A stretch of 61,207 nt of DNA from Clostridia bacterium (GTDB lineage: Bacteria > Bacillota > Clostridia > Peptostreptococcales > Anaerovoracaceae). Of the stretch, positions 23,900 to 34,970 are shown piece by piece (position 1 is the stretch's first letter; every line of letters begins with the position of its first letter). The position numbers were made by a program, and so were the translations under genes. The stretch spans positions 1-61,207 of the forward strand of contig JAILDA010000073.1 of the NCBI GenBank assembly GCA_024689865.1, given 5' to 3'. The notes under the pieces were generated by a model that worked only from the letters and a program-made list of their open reading frames with translations, did no database searches and was not told the origin of the DNA.

Positions 23900-26314
23900 A
23901 TGACAGACAGAATACAGAGAATGCTCGAAAGAGCAAAGAACACTCCTATAAACATAGGTCTGGAAAAGCTTAAGATAGCTCTGGACACACTGGACGAGAT
24001 GCGCAACCGCTCCGGCTACGCCTACCGTTCCCAGCTCCAGGCCAACTACTATAACAGGATGCCTATAACCATCCCCGAGGACGACATCCTTGCGGGCACC
24101 GGCTCCTCCACCTACAACGGCGTGGAACTGGATTCCGAGATGGGCCGCTGGACCCAGCCGGAGATAGACCACCTCTTCGAAGAGACCGGCGACATGTACA
24201 AGATCTCCGACGAAAACTACGCCAAGCTGGAAGAGTGGAAAGACCGCATAGATTTCGCGTTCAAGAACAACAGAGCTTCCGACTATCTGGCCGAGATCAC
24301 CTGGGACGATCCGCTGATGCAGAAGTTCATGAAGACCGGCGTCACCATGCCGATCTGGAAGGACAGAAACTCCGGCACCACCAACGCCATAGGCCAGACA
24401 GGCATAGGCGTAGGCCCCGGATTCACTCTTGCCTGCGTAGAGTTCGAAAGGATACTCAACGAAGGCGCCCGCGCCCTGATCAACGAAGCAAAGGAATGTC
24501 TGGAGAACTCCCCCTGCCGCCACTACGACGACTATCAGAAGCGCGAATACTGGAACAGCGTAATAACCGTTTTCGAAGGCTTCATCAACTACGCCAACAG
24601 GCACGCGGACCTTGCCGAAAAGATGGCCGCGGAGTGCAAGGACGAAAAGAGAAAGGCCGAGCTTCTGCGCATGGCCGAGACCTGCCGCAGAGTACCGGAA
24701 TTCCCCGCAAGAAACTTCTACGAAGCCGTCCAGGCTTACTGGTTCTCGCTCCTGTCCGTATGCTCCAACACCATGTCCGGCGGACGTCCGGACCAGTTCC
24801 TCTATCCGTTCTACAAGAAGGATAAGGAAGCCGGAATACTCACGGATGAGGAGGCCCTGGAGCTTCTGGAGCTCATAAAGGTACACACCACCACGTTCCA
24901 CACCGTACGCGGCGGTCTTGGAAGAGGCAGACACTCCGGCGACTCCCGCTGGATCAACCTGGTAATAGGCGGCTGCGACCCCGAGACCGGAGAGGACGCC
25001 TGCAACGAGCTGACCATGCTCTTCATGCAGGCCTCGCTTGAGTGCGGAGTTCCCCACCACACCATCACCCTGCGCGTCTCCAAGAACACCCCGATCGAAT
25101 ACATCCAGAAGGGCGTGGAGTGCGTAAGGAGCGGAATAGGAATGCCCGCGTTCATCTCCGAGGAATCCTACATCAACTTCTACAAGAACCTGGGATTCGA
25201 CGAAAAGATAGCCAGACGCTTCTGCATCTGCGGCTGCCTGGACGCCGTAATCCCCGGATACGCAAGGACCATGGGCGTTCTGTTCTACAACGAGCCCCAG
25301 GTACTGGACATCTTCCTGCACAACGGTTTCTGCAAGCTCTCCGGCGAAGAGATAGGTCCCAAGCCCGGCGAGATGAGCAGCTTCAAGACCTGGGAAGAGT
25401 TCAAGAACGCGTTCTACGAGCACATGAGCTGGTTCACCAAGCTGGCTTCCGAGCGCTGCGTAAGAGACTCCCTGGCCAAGGCCATAGCCGCGGCGGAGCC
25501 CTTCAAGAGCCCGCTGATGCACGACGGCATAAAGTGCGCCACTCCGATGCAGAGAAGACGCTTCAAGCCCTTCGACTGCGCCATCACGGTAATGACGGTA
25601 GGCGGCATCAACACCGCAAACTCCCTTACCGCGATCAAGAAGCTCGTATTCGACGACAAGAAATATACCCTGGACCAGCTGGTAGCAGCTCTGGACGCTG
25701 ACTGGGTGGGCTATGAAGACATGCAGAAGGACTTCATAAACGCCCCGAAGTACGGCAACGACGACGACTACGCGGACAGCATAGCCGCCGAGTTCTACGC
25801 TCAGCACGCTAAGCAGGTAAAGGAATGCGACAGCGGCTTCGGCAACAGCTGCCTGCCTTCCGGAATCTCCATCTCCGCCCACCAGCCCTGCGGCAAGGCC
25901 GTGGGAGCGACCCCGGACGGACGCAAAGCGTTCACGATCCTTGCGGACGGCATGATCTCCCCGGCTCAGGGCAGCGACACCCAGGGCGTTCTGGCAGCCT
26001 TCAACTCCGGCCGCAAGATAGCTCAGGACGAATACTCCGCTACGCTGTTCAACATGAAGTTCAGCCCGTCTGCTCTTAAGACCGACGGCGACATGAACAA
26101 GCTGGCCATGGTAATAAAGACCTACCTTACCAACGGCGGCAAGCAGATCCAGATGAGCTGCGTATCCGCGGAAACGCTCCACGCCGCGCAGGAAGATCCC
26201 AAGGCCCACAAGGAAGTAATAGTCCGCGTGGCCGGCTACAGCGCTTACTTCGTAACGCTCACCAACATGATGCAGAACGAGATAATCGCCCGCACCGAGC
26301 AGACCAAGGTATAA
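23900..26314 (+). CDS. Glycyl radical enzyme, tandem copy 1, atypical active site
   Basis: The 804-residue protein is a PFL-like glycyl radical enzyme. The C-terminal radical site is RVAGYSAYF with Gly779. The active-site Cys lies in FCICGCLDAVIP: Cys446 followed by Leu and Asp448, where known dehydratases and decarboxylases of this family have Cys-x-Glu. A second pair of Cys (442, 444) lies just before. The ATG follows CACGGAGGATAAA. The protein needs a radical-SAM activase, and none is encoded in the window. About 80% identical by eye to the next gene. A divergent acyl-CoA ligase is the only other neighbour. The reaction is unknown: elimination, decarboxylation or C-C bond formation are all possible. 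Confidence 0.88.
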   Translation: MTDRIQRMLERAKNTPINIGLEKLKIALDTLDEMRNRSGYAYRSQLQANYYNRMPITIPEDDILAGTGSSTYNGVELDSEMGRWTQPEIDHLFEETGDMYKISDENYAKLEEWKDRIDFAFKNNRASDYLAEITWDDPLMQKFMKTGVTMPIWKDRNSGTTNAIGQTGIGVGPGFTLACVEFERILNEGARALINEAKECLENSPCRHYDDYQKREYWNSVITVFEGFINYANRHADLAEKMAAECKDEKRKAELLRMAETCRRVPEFPARNFYEAVQAYWFSLLSVCSNTMSGGRPDQFLYPFYKKDKEAGILTDEEALELLELIKVHTTTFHTVRGGLGRGRHSGDSRWINLVIGGCDPETGEDACNELTMLFMQASLECGVPHHTITLRVSKNTPIEYIQKGVECVRSGIGMPAFISEESYINFYKNLGFDEKIARRFCICGCLDAVIPGYARTMGVLFYNEPQVLDIFLHNGFCKLSGEEIGPKPGEMSSFKTWEEFKNAFYEHMSWFTKLASERCVRDSLAKAIAAAEPFKSPLMHDGIKCATPMQRRRFKPFDCAITVMTVGGINTANSLTAIKKLVFDDKKYTLDQLVAALDADWVGYEDMQKDFINAPKYGNDDDYADSIAAEFYAQHAKQVKECDSGFGNSCLPSGISISAHQPCGKAVGATPDGRKAFTILADGMISPAQGSDTQGVLAAFNSGRKIAQDEYSATLFNMKFSPSALKTDGDMNKLAMVIKTYLTNGGKQIQMSCVSAETLHAAQEDPKAHKEVIVRVAGYSAYFVTLTNMMQNEIIARTEQTKV

Positions 26315-26331
26315 TGCTTGCCGGACCGACT

Positions 26332-26352
26332 GTCGAGCAGACCAAGGTCTGA
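26332..26352 (+). pseudogene. Remnant of a third copy's C-terminus
   Basis: GTC GAG CAG ACC AAG GTC TGA repeats the coding end (EQTKV-stop) of both radical enzymes, 37 bp after the real stop of copy 1. The 15 bases CGAGCAGACCAAGGT occur at 26296, 26334 and 28919. This looks like a scar of duplication or recombination between tandem copies. Confidence 0.5.
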
Positions 26353-26436
26353 TCTTAAGGACCCGTCCGGACGGTCGTTGAAGGCCGTCCTTCAGCTCCC
26401 GGCCCCGGGCCGCAGCAATATATTAATACACAAAAT

Positions 26437-26470
26437 ACCGGCCGCTGTATACCTAAGCGACCGGTTTTTT
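26437..26470 (+). terminator. Terminator between the tandem radical enzyme genes
   Basis: ACCGG-C-CGC pairs with GCG-A-CCGGT over an 11-nt loop, followed by TTTTTT. The last T of the tail is the T of the next gene's extended -10. Confidence 0.7.
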
Positions 26471-26478
26471 GATATAAT
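26470..26478 (+). promoter_or_regulatory. Extended -10 promoter of tandem copy 2
   Basis: TGA-TATAAT directly abuts the terminator of copy 1, 45 bp before the ATG of copy 2. Each tandem copy thus has its own promoter. Confidence 0.6.
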
Positions 26479-26522
26479 CGATGTTGATCATAACGACCAT
26501 TGCACCGCATACGGAGGACAAC

Positions 26523-28937
26523 ATGACCGACAGAATAAAAAGAATGCTGGAGAAGGCAAAGAATACGCCCATAAACATAGGAACGGAAAAGCTTAAGATC
26601 GCCCTGGACACTTTGGACGAAGCCCGCAACCGTTCCAACTACGCGTACCGCTCGCGGCTGCAGGCGAATTACTACAACAAAGCTCCCATAATAATTCCGG
26701 AAGACGACATCCTGGCCGGAACAGGATCCTCGGTGTTCAACGGTCTGGAACTGGATTCCGAATGCGGACGCTGGACTCAGGAAGAGATAGATCACCTTAT
26801 AGAAGAGACCGGCGACATGTACACCATAACCCCGGAGAACTACGCCCGCCTGGAGGAGTGGAAGGACCGCATAGACGCTGCTTTTAAGAACAGCCGCTCT
26901 TCCGACTATCTTGCCGAACTTACCTGGGACATTCCGCAGATGCAGAGTTTCATGAAAACAGGCGTCACCATGCCGGTATGGAAGGACCGCACGTCCGGTT
27001 CTACAAACGGCGTAGGCCAGACAGGAATAGGCGTAGGCCCCGGATTCACCCTCGCCTGCGTGGACTTCGACCGCATACTCAACCAAGGCGCAAGATCCCT
27101 TATAGAAGAAGCAAAGGAGTGCCTTAACAACGAGACCTGCCGCAACTGGAAGGACTTCGAAAAGCACGATTACTGGACCGGCGTGGTGGAAGTCTTCGAA
27201 GGCTTCATTAACTTCGCCCACAGACACGCGGATCTTGCGGAAAAGCAGGCCGCGGAGTGCAAGGACCCGGCCCGCAGGGCGGAACTGCTCCGTATGGCGG
27301 AGATCTGCAGAAGAGTACCGGAACACCCTGCAAGGACCTTCCGCGAGGCGATGCAGTCCTACTGGTTTACGATACTGTCCGTCAGCACCAACACCATATC
27401 CGGCGGACGCCCGGACCAGCTCCTCTACCCCTTCTACAAAAGGGACAAGGAAGCCGGCATACTCACCGACGACGAAGCTTTGGAGCTGATAGAAGCATTA
27501 AGGGTCCACACCACTGCTTTCCACACCATAAGAGGAGGCCTTGCCAGAGGACGCCACTCCGGCGACTCGCGCTGGATCAACATGGTGATAGGCGGATGCG
27601 ATCCCAAGACAGGAAAGGACGCCAGCAACGAGCTGACGATGCTCTTCATGCAGGCCGCGCTGGAATGCCGCACGCCTCACCACACCATAACCCTCCGCGT
27701 TGGAAAGGACACCCCGCTCGAGGTAATAAAGAAAGGCGTGGAATGCGTAAGGAGCGGAATAGGAATGCCCTCGTTCATCTCCGAGCAGTCCTACATCAAC
27801 TTTTATACAGGCCTGGGATTCCCGGTGGAAGTGGCCAGAGAGTTCTGCATATGCGGATGCCTGGACGCCGTCATCCCTGCCCGCGCAAGGACCATAGGTC
27901 TTATATTCTACAACGAACCGCAGGTGCTGGACATCTTCCTGCACAACGGCTACTGCAAGTTCTCCGGCGAGGAGATAGGCCCCAAGCCCGGACCGATGAG
28001 CAGCTTCAAGACCTGGGAACAGTTCCTGGCAGCCTTCTACGACACCATGAACTGGTTCACCAAGATGGCGGTGGACCGCTGCCTGCGCGACTCGCTGGCT
28101 AAAGCCATAGCTGCCGCGGAGCCGTTCAAGAGCCCTCTCATGTACGACGGAGTAAAATGCGGCGCCGCTCTGGACAGGAGACGTTTCGAGCCTTTCGACT
28201 GCGCCATGACGATAATGACGGTAGGCGGCATCAACACTGCAAATTCGCTTACAGCTATCAGGAAGCTCTGCTTCGACGATAAGAAATATACCCTGGACCA
28301 GCTGTTAACAGCCCTGGACGCCGACTGGGAAGGGTATGAAGACATGCGCAAGGACTTCATCAACGCGCCCAAATACGGCAACGACGACGATTACGCGGAT
28401 CTTATTGCAGCCGACTTCTATAAGCACCACTGCGATCAGGTAAAGGCCTGCGACAGCGGATTCGGCAACAGCTGCATCCCCAGCGGAATATCCATCTCCG
28501 CCCACCAGCCGTGCGGCAAGACCGTAGGCGCTTCCCCGGACGGCAGAAAGGCTTACACGATACTTGCGGACGGCATGATCTCCCCACAGCAGGGAACCGA
28601 CAGTCAGGGCGTTCTGGCTGTGCTGAATTCCGCCCGCAAGATAGCGCAGGACGAGTACCAGGCAACGCTCTTCAACATGAAGTTCAGCCCCAGCGCGTTC
28701 AAGACGGAGGACGACATGGCAAAGCTTGCCTCCGTGCTTAAGACCTTCCTAACCAACGGCGGAAGGCAGATCCAGATGAGCTGCGTGTCCGGAGAGACCC
28801 TCCACGCAGCGCAGAAAGACCCCGCCGCGCACAGAGACGTGATCGTCCGCGTGGCCGGCTACAGCGCCTACTTCGTAACGCTCACCAACATGATGCAGAA
28901 CGAGATAATCACCCGCACCGAGCAGACCAAGGTGTGA
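26523..28937 (+). CDS. Glycyl radical enzyme, tandem copy 2, atypical active site
   Basis: The ATG at 26523 follows ACGGAGGACAAC; the protein is 804 residues, exactly as long as copy 1. The radical loop is RVAGYSAYF (Gly779) and the active site FCICGCLDAVIP (Cys446, Asp448) is unchanged, so the Asp is a property of the pair rather than a chance mutation. Differences from copy 1 are spread along the chain, including the region before the active Cys (YTGLGFPVEVAREF against YKNLGFDEKIARRF), which could reflect different substrates. It has its own promoter and a strong terminator. The reaction is unknown. Confidence 0.88.
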   Translation: MTDRIKRMLEKAKNTPINIGTEKLKIALDTLDEARNRSNYAYRSRLQANYYNKAPIIIPEDDILAGTGSSVFNGLELDSECGRWTQEEIDHLIEETGDMYTITPENYARLEEWKDRIDAAFKNSRSSDYLAELTWDIPQMQSFMKTGVTMPVWKDRTSGSTNGVGQTGIGVGPGFTLACVDFDRILNQGARSLIEEAKECLNNETCRNWKDFEKHDYWTGVVEVFEGFINFAHRHADLAEKQAAECKDPARRAELLRMAEICRRVPEHPARTFREAMQSYWFTILSVSTNTISGGRPDQLLYPFYKRDKEAGILTDDEALELIEALRVHTTAFHTIRGGLARGRHSGDSRWINMVIGGCDPKTGKDASNELTMLFMQAALECRTPHHTITLRVGKDTPLEVIKKGVECVRSGIGMPSFISEQSYINFYTGLGFPVEVAREFCICGCLDAVIPARARTIGLIFYNEPQVLDIFLHNGYCKFSGEEIGPKPGPMSSFKTWEQFLAAFYDTMNWFTKMAVDRCLRDSLAKAIAAAEPFKSPLMYDGVKCGAALDRRRFEPFDCAMTIMTVGGINTANSLTAIRKLCFDDKKYTLDQLLTALDADWEGYEDMRKDFINAPKYGNDDDYADLIAADFYKHHCDQVKACDSGFGNSCIPSGISISAHQPCGKTVGASPDGRKAYTILADGMISPQQGTDSQGVLAVLNSARKIAQDEYQATLFNMKFSPSAFKTEDDMAKLASVLKTFLTNGGRQIQMSCVSGETLHAAQKDPAAHRDVIVRVAGYSAYFVTLTNMMQNEIITRTEQTKV

Positions 28938-28951
28938 TGACCTGACAAATC

Positions 28952-28983
28952 AAAACGAGGCTCCATCCGGAGCCTCGTTTTTG
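28952..28983 (+). terminator. Terminator after tandem copy 2 (bidirectional)
   Basis: AACGAGGCTCC and GGAGCCTCGTT form an 11-bp perfect stem with an ATCC loop and TTT on both sides, serving the radical enzyme and, on the other strand, glutamate dehydrogenase. Confidence 0.85.
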
Positions 28984-29025
28984 TTATGTGTTATCTGCGA
29001 AGCGTTTATCTTCAGCCGTTTCGGA

Positions 29026-30533
<1,508 letters not shown>

Positions 30534-30539
30534 GAAACA

Positions 30540-30568
30540 ATTTTATTCTTATGACCTTTGTATGTCAA
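30540..30568 (-). promoter_or_regulatory. Promoter of gdhA
   Basis: Minus strand TTGACA (30568-30563), 17-bp spacer, TAAAAT (30545-30540). The 120 bases between this and the terminator at 30691 hold nothing I can support. Confidence 0.8.
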
Positions 30569-30690
30569 GCACAAACAGAGCCTGGCGCTCCGGTTTTTTG
30601 AGCGTAATATGCTCAGCTGTATGGCTGATCGCTGTTCCTCCGGAAACTCCCGGTCGGTTATTTTCCAACAAGATGCGGCCGCACCTCCGT

Positions 30691-30725
30691 GAAAATAAAA
30701 AAGGCCCGCCGAAGGAGCGGGCCTT
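30691..30725 (-). terminator. Terminator of the LysR-linked radical enzyme operon
   Basis: AAGGCCCGC and GCGGGCCTT pair over a seven-base loop, followed by TTTTATTTTC on the minus strand. Confidence 0.85.
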
Positions 30726-30746
30726 AGTCCAAATCTTACTGAGATA

Positions 30747-32051
30747 TCAGATGACCAGCGACAGAACGAAGGAAAGGATTATTCCTATGATCAGCTGGAA
30801 CGCAGCCATCTTCATCTGGCCGTTGAACAGCGGCTTAACGAGTTTTTCGTCAGAGCACATAGCAAGTCCGAAGGAACCGCTTCCGGAGAACGGGAAGCAT
30901 CCGGTGGAGCTGCAGCCTACCGCTATAGCCATGTAGAGGATTACCGGGCTGATTCCGGAAGCCGCGAATATGGACGGCACCAGAGTGAACAGCGTCGGAA
31001 TGGCAACGTTGTTGGTGGATACGAACATGGACAGAATACCGCCGATTATGAAGAGTATCGGGCAGATGAGCGCCTTGGGCAGAGAGCTTCCGATCCAGTC
31101 GCCTACGATGTCGATGGCTCCGCCCTTGGAAGCTACGGTGATCAGCATGGATACTCCGCAGATCATTACGATGGTCGACCAGGGAACCTGCTTGGATATT
31201 ACCTTCTTGGTATCAGCCAGCTTGCACAGTGCGGCAATCGCTGCGAATACCGCGGCTACAAGACCTACATCCAGCTTCCTGCTGAATGCCTTGATAGCCG
31301 GGTTTCCGGTGATCGTGGTAAGAGCTGTCGGCAGAACTACTACGATAACGAAGATGATGACGAGCACTACAGCCAGCTTCTGCTTAGAATCAAGAGGCTC
31401 TACCGGCTTGATCTCGTCTTCTACTGTCATGTACTTGGGTCCCTTGAGCCAGATGTACATAAGAACAGCGGTCAGGAAGAAGAATACCATGTAACCGAAG
31501 GTAACTCCTACCATGTACTTATCAGCGTTCTCTGCAAGAGGTCCTTCAAGGATCTTGTTCTTCTGTACCGCATAGGCGGAAGCCCAGGGAACATAGCAGA
31601 ACATGTTGGTACCGCAGGTGAACATTGCGAATCCGAGGAGCGGGTTCTTGTTGGTGCGGCTGCAGATGCTGAACACGATCGGGCAGCAGATGGCCGCGGT
31701 CGCGAACGGGTTGGATCCCATCAGGCCGAGGATGGCGGCGATGATGAGGATGGTAAAGGGCATGAATGCCGGATGATTGCGAGTCTTGTAGAGAAGCTTC
31801 ATTGCAAGCTTTTCGGAAGCTCCGGTCTCGTTAACGTAACCGAAGAACAAGAGCAGCGCAAGTACGGTGAACATCGTGCTGGTCGGCCAGTAGGAAATGA
31901 GATCCTTTGTGGATGTTCCCATGATGAACGTTCCGATTATGTACGCGAACGCCATGGCCAGGATACCGATGTTGATGTTCAGCTTGTTGCCTACGATAAC
32001 GCTTACGGCTATGCAGACAAGTACTACGATAAGTAATGCTACCGGTGACAT
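30747..32051 (-). CDS. MatC/SLC13-like dicarboxylate carrier
   Basis: The 434-residue protein has about ten to twelve membrane helices. The N-terminus (NKLNINIGILAMAFAYIIGT, then TMFTVLALLLFFGYVNETGA) resembles the MatC_N dicarboxylate carrier family, within the ion transporter superfamily. A large cytoplasmic loop lies near residue 205 (KGPKYMTVEDEIKPVEP). The likely cargo is a di- or tricarboxylate. It is the last gene of an operon with two MmgE/PrpD proteins, a hydroxyacyl-CoA-dehydrogenase-like protein and a glycyl radical enzyme, so it probably imports their substrate. Confidence 0.75.
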   Translation of the reverse strand: MSPVALLIVVLVCIAVSVIVGNKLNINIGILAMAFAYIIGTFIMGTSTKDLISYWPTSTMFTVLALLLFFGYVNETGASEKLAMKLLYKTRNHPAFMPFTILIIAAILGLMGSNPFATAAICCPIVFSICSRTNKNPLLGFAMFTCGTNMFCYVPWASAYAVQKNKILEGPLAENADKYMVGVTFGYMVFFFLTAVLMYIWLKGPKYMTVEDEIKPVEPLDSKQKLAVVLVIIFVIVVVLPTALTTITGNPAIKAFSRKLDVGLVAAVFAAIAALCKLADTKKVISKQVPWSTIVMICGVSMLITVASKGGAIDIVGDWIGSSLPKALICPILFIIGGILSMFVSTNNVAIPTLFTLVPSIFAASGISPVILYMAIAVGCSSTGCFPFSGSGSFGLAMCSDEKLVKPLFNGQMKMAAFQLIIGIILSFVLSLVI

Positions 32052-32070
32052 AAAGTACCTCCTTAAATAA

Positions 32071-33450
32071 TTATAATAAACCTATAAGTTCACCGACGTT
32101 TTTCAGCGAGGCTGTGTTCATGCTGGCCTCGTACAGCTTTTCTATCTGGGCGTCGTCCTTGAGCATCCTGTAGAACTTTACGCAGGAGAAGAACTTGTCC
32201 TTTACCTGCTCGTCCGTGAGAGGATAACCGGTGCCGCCCATGGAAGTCTCCAGATGGCGGAAGAAGTCGCCCTTGGTGGTCTTTACGGTCATGTCCACGT
32301 GATGCATCTTGTCCTTCTGCCAGGAGGGATCGTATTCGTAAGTGATCTTCTTTCCCTGTTCCTTGATGGCAGGATCAGCAAGTCTCTCGTCCGTAAAGCT
32401 CTCAAGATTTACGTTTCCGTACTTCATTATGGTTCCCAGAACGAAGGGCATGCTCACCTTTGCCATTGCAACGCTCTGGGGAGCGAGCTTGGCCTCGAAG
32501 GGATCCAGCGCCATCGCGGCAGCCGTGTGCATCTTAAGATGGACTTCCTTTATATCGTCCGCGGTAAGCTTTTCCGCGCGGATGATGTCCGTAAGGGCCT
32601 GGATGGGTGTATGCGTGGTCTTGCAGCTGGGCCATGGCTTGTAGGTGATGTTCTCTATCTCGAAGAACTCGCCCAGCCTGTTGGTTATCCTGGAAAGATC
32701 GCAGTTGCCGTGGGCGTACATGGTGTAGAAGCCCATCTTGCCTTCGATAGGCGTATCGAAGCGTGTGTGAATGCCTATCTTAGCCATCATGACAGACTGG
32801 ACTACCGCCTGTGCCGCGAATCCGTCGCGCATGGTGCGGATGACGGAACCCTTGCTGCTCATAGACTCGCCGCTGCATGTGAACTGGGTCATGAACATGG
32901 CTACGGCATCCTTCATCTGTCCTTCGTCCAGACGCATAAGCCTTGCAGCGCCGTAGACTGCGCCCAGGCCGGCGACCAGAGACGGGCTGTTCCAGCCGAA
33001 CTGCTGAAGATCGCAGGTAAGAGCCATTGCGAACCTGCAGGAAAGGTCCGAACCTATTACCATTGCGGTAATGAATTCCTCGCCGGTAACGTCGCCCAGA
33101 TACTGCGCTATCGCAAGAGCCGCCGGGAAGATTATGCCGTTGGGATGGACTATTGCATCGTGGCTGTCGTCGAAGTCTATAGCGTGGGACAGAACGCCGT
33201 TGGCAAGGGCCGCCATCTCCGGAGAAGTCTTTGCTCCGTTGTAAAGAATGGTGCAAGGTCCGGTCTCGCGCGAAGCGTATTCCGCTACCTTGGCCGCTGT
33301 ATCGTCCAGGCTTGTAGCCGCGAGCATGCAGGCCAGAAGGTCGTTGACGCTGTGCGACTGCTTTTCCACGGTGCTTGCAGGGAAGTCGGAAAACTTTACG
33401 CCGAGCGCGTAATCCACTACCTGCTGGGAGATCGATCTTTCTTCGCTCAT
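32071..33450 (-). CDS. MmgE/PrpD family protein, copy 1
   Basis: The 459-residue protein has the MmgE/PrpD architecture: LANGVLSHAIDFDDSHDAIV (substrate-site Asp/His cluster near residue 95), GSDLSCRFAMAL, and WPSCKTTHTPIQALTDII near residue 275. Known members are 2-methylcitrate dehydratase, cis-aconitate decarboxylase and iminodisuccinate epimerase, all acting on polycarboxylates. It is 19 bp from the carrier gene and shares an operon with a second, divergent MmgE/PrpD copy, suggesting two distinct steps or a heteromer. The reaction cannot be assigned. Confidence 0.85.
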   Translation of the reverse strand: MSEERSISQQVVDYALGVKFSDFPASTVEKQSHSVNDLLACMLAATSLDDTAAKVAEYASRETGPCTILYNGAKTSPEMAALANGVLSHAIDFDDSHDAIVHPNGIIFPAALAIAQYLGDVTGEEFITAMVIGSDLSCRFAMALTCDLQQFGWNSPSLVAGLGAVYGAARLMRLDEGQMKDAVAMFMTQFTCSGESMSSKGSVIRTMRDGFAAQAVVQSVMMAKIGIHTRFDTPIEGKMGFYTMYAHGNCDLSRITNRLGEFFEIENITYKPWPSCKTTHTPIQALTDIIRAEKLTADDIKEVHLKMHTAAAMALDPFEAKLAPQSVAMAKVSMPFVLGTIMKYGNVNLESFTDERLADPAIKEQGKKITYEYDPSWQKDKMHHVDMTVKTTKGDFFRHLETSMGGTGYPLTDEQVKDKFFSCVKFYRMLKDDAQIEKLYEASMNTASLKNVGELIGLL

Positions 33451-33490
33451 AAATGCTTCTCCTTTATTACTAATATGTTATTCAACAGTA

Positions 33491-33529
33491 AACCGTTTGT
33501 TAAGCCGTATTGATATTATACAACCGTTT
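33491..33529 (-). promoter_or_regulatory. Possible internal promoter with repeated AACCGTTT
   Basis: A TATAAT (33520-33515 on the minus strand) lies in the 128-bp gap between the two MmgE/PrpD genes, and AACCGTTT occurs twice (33491-33498, 33522-33529), about three helical turns apart. The -35 is weak. It may give the downstream gene and carrier extra or separate control. Confidence 0.4.
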
Positions 33530-33578
33530 CCGGATAATGTGTACGTATAATTATGAATATCAGTGAATATGTATTCTT

Positions 33579-34970
33579 CTAGCTGTTTACCGCGGCAAAC
33601 AGTCCGCTAAGATCCGGCTTATTGTCCAGAGCGCTTACCTCTTCGTAGACCTTCTGCGCGTCGAAACGCTTTACTCCGAAGCTGCAGCAGTCGAAGAACT
33701 TGTTCTTCATCTGCTCGTCCGTAAGAGGCTTGAAGGGGCTGCCGGAGGAGATCACGGTCTCTCTGGAGAACGTGCCTCTGTCTGTCTTAACTTCCACTAT
33801 CACGTAATCGTCCGGTATGGCGTGCTCCGGAAGCTTTATGTCCGCCGGACGCATCTCGTAGGTTACGGAGTCGGAAAGCCTTAAAAGTTCCTCGTCCTTC
33901 AGGATGTCCTCCTTGTAGAGGTCCAAGGTCACGTTGCCGTACTTCAGTACAAGCGCCGCAGTAAACGGCAGGCTGAACTTGGCTGCTGCCAGCGAGCCGG
34001 GATGATACTTTACGTCGCGGGGCTCCAGAAGGTTCATGTGCGGCTTGTTTACGTGCAGATGCACTTCCTTAACTTCTTCCGGCTTAATGCTGTTCTGCCT
34101 GATAAGTTCTATGATCGCGTCCACGGTCCCGTGGGACGTTCCGCAGCACGGCCACGCCTTAAAGCGCAGACCGGTGCACTCCCAGCGCTCGCCCAGACCG
34201 TCGAAGATGATCTTTTCGTCGTACATGTTTCTGAAGCACGACATGAACAGTCCGAACTCGCCCTCGAAGGGCTCGTCCATGCGGGCCTTTACACCGCGTC
34301 TTGCCATTTCCGCGCCGAAAGCAGCAGCCTTGGCGGAAAGAGCTTCTCTTATGCCTCTGAGTACGGACTCCTTGGAGCGGGCGCTCATGCCCGGCAGCGA
34401 GATCTGCGTCATGCATACGGACAGAGCGTCGCGGGCCTGATCGTGGGTAAAGCCCAGAAGCCTTGAAACTCCGAGCACCGCGCCGTAAGCGGCAAACATG
34501 GGCGGAGAATACCAGCCGCAGTCCCTCAGGTCGTTTCCGGTAAGGCACATCTTAAGTCTTACGGAGATCTCGCTGCCAATTACCATGGCTGCAAGCGCCT
34601 CTTTGCCGCTCTTGCCTTCCGCTTCCGCGAATGCCAGGACCGCAGGTATCGTTGCGGTATTCGGATGCGCGTGCGAGATATCGTGGCCGTCCTCGTAATC
34701 CAGGGCGTGTATCAGCGCTCCGTTTGCCATGGCGGCCAGGACAGGAGTACTGCGTTTTCCGGTGCCTATTACTGAAGACGGACCGCTGCTCTCCAGAGCG
34801 TATTCGGTAAACGGTCTGGTAGCCGGCTCCAGAGTGGTGGCAGCCGTCATTACACCCAGCGAATCTGTAAGGACCTTCTTCTGGTTGTCGATGACATACT
34901 TCGGTATGTCCTCCGTCTTAAAGTTGAGAGCAAAGTCGATCAGTCTGTCTGTAAGTTTTTCCATGATCAT
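33579..34970 (-). CDS. MmgE/PrpD family protein, copy 2
   Basis: The 463-residue protein has the same fold markers as its neighbour: MANGALIHALDYEDGHDISH near residue 88, GSEISVRLKMCLTG, and WPCCGTSHGTVDAIIELI. Overall identity to copy 1 is modest, so it is not a recent duplicate. The ATG overlaps the stop of the upstream dehydrogenase gene by 4 bp (ATGA), so translation is coupled; an ATG two codons further in is also possible. It likely acts directly on the product or substrate of that dehydrogenase. Confidence 0.85.
   Translation of the reverse strand: MIMEKLTDRLIDFALNFKTEDIPKYVIDNQKKVLTDSLGVMTAATTLEPATRPFTEYALESSGPSSVIGTGKRSTPVLAAMANGALIHALDYEDGHDISHAHPNTATIPAVLAFAEAEGKSGKEALAAMVIGSEISVRLKMCLTGNDLRDCGWYSPPMFAAYGAVLGVSRLLGFTHDQARDALSVCMTQISLPGMSARSKESVLRGIREALSAKAAAFGAEMARRGVKARMDEPFEGEFGLFMSCFRNMYDEKIIFDGLGERWECTGLRFKAWPCCGTSHGTVDAIIELIRQNSIKPEEVKEVHLHVNKPHMNLLEPRDVKYHPGSLAAAKFSLPFTAALVLKYGNVTLDLYKEDILKDEELLRLSDSVTYEMRPADIKLPEHAIPDDYVIVEVKTDRGTFSRETVISSGSPFKPLTDEQMKNKFFDCCSFGVKRFDAQKVYEEVSALDNKPDLSGLFAAVNS

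Noticed and set aside
23828-26209. A 793-codon open frame on the minus strand opposite the first glycyl radical enzyme
   Set aside because: It mirrors the codon periodicity of the real gene, has no ribosome binding site and shows no recognisable domain; similar mirror frames exist opposite most GC-rich genes here.
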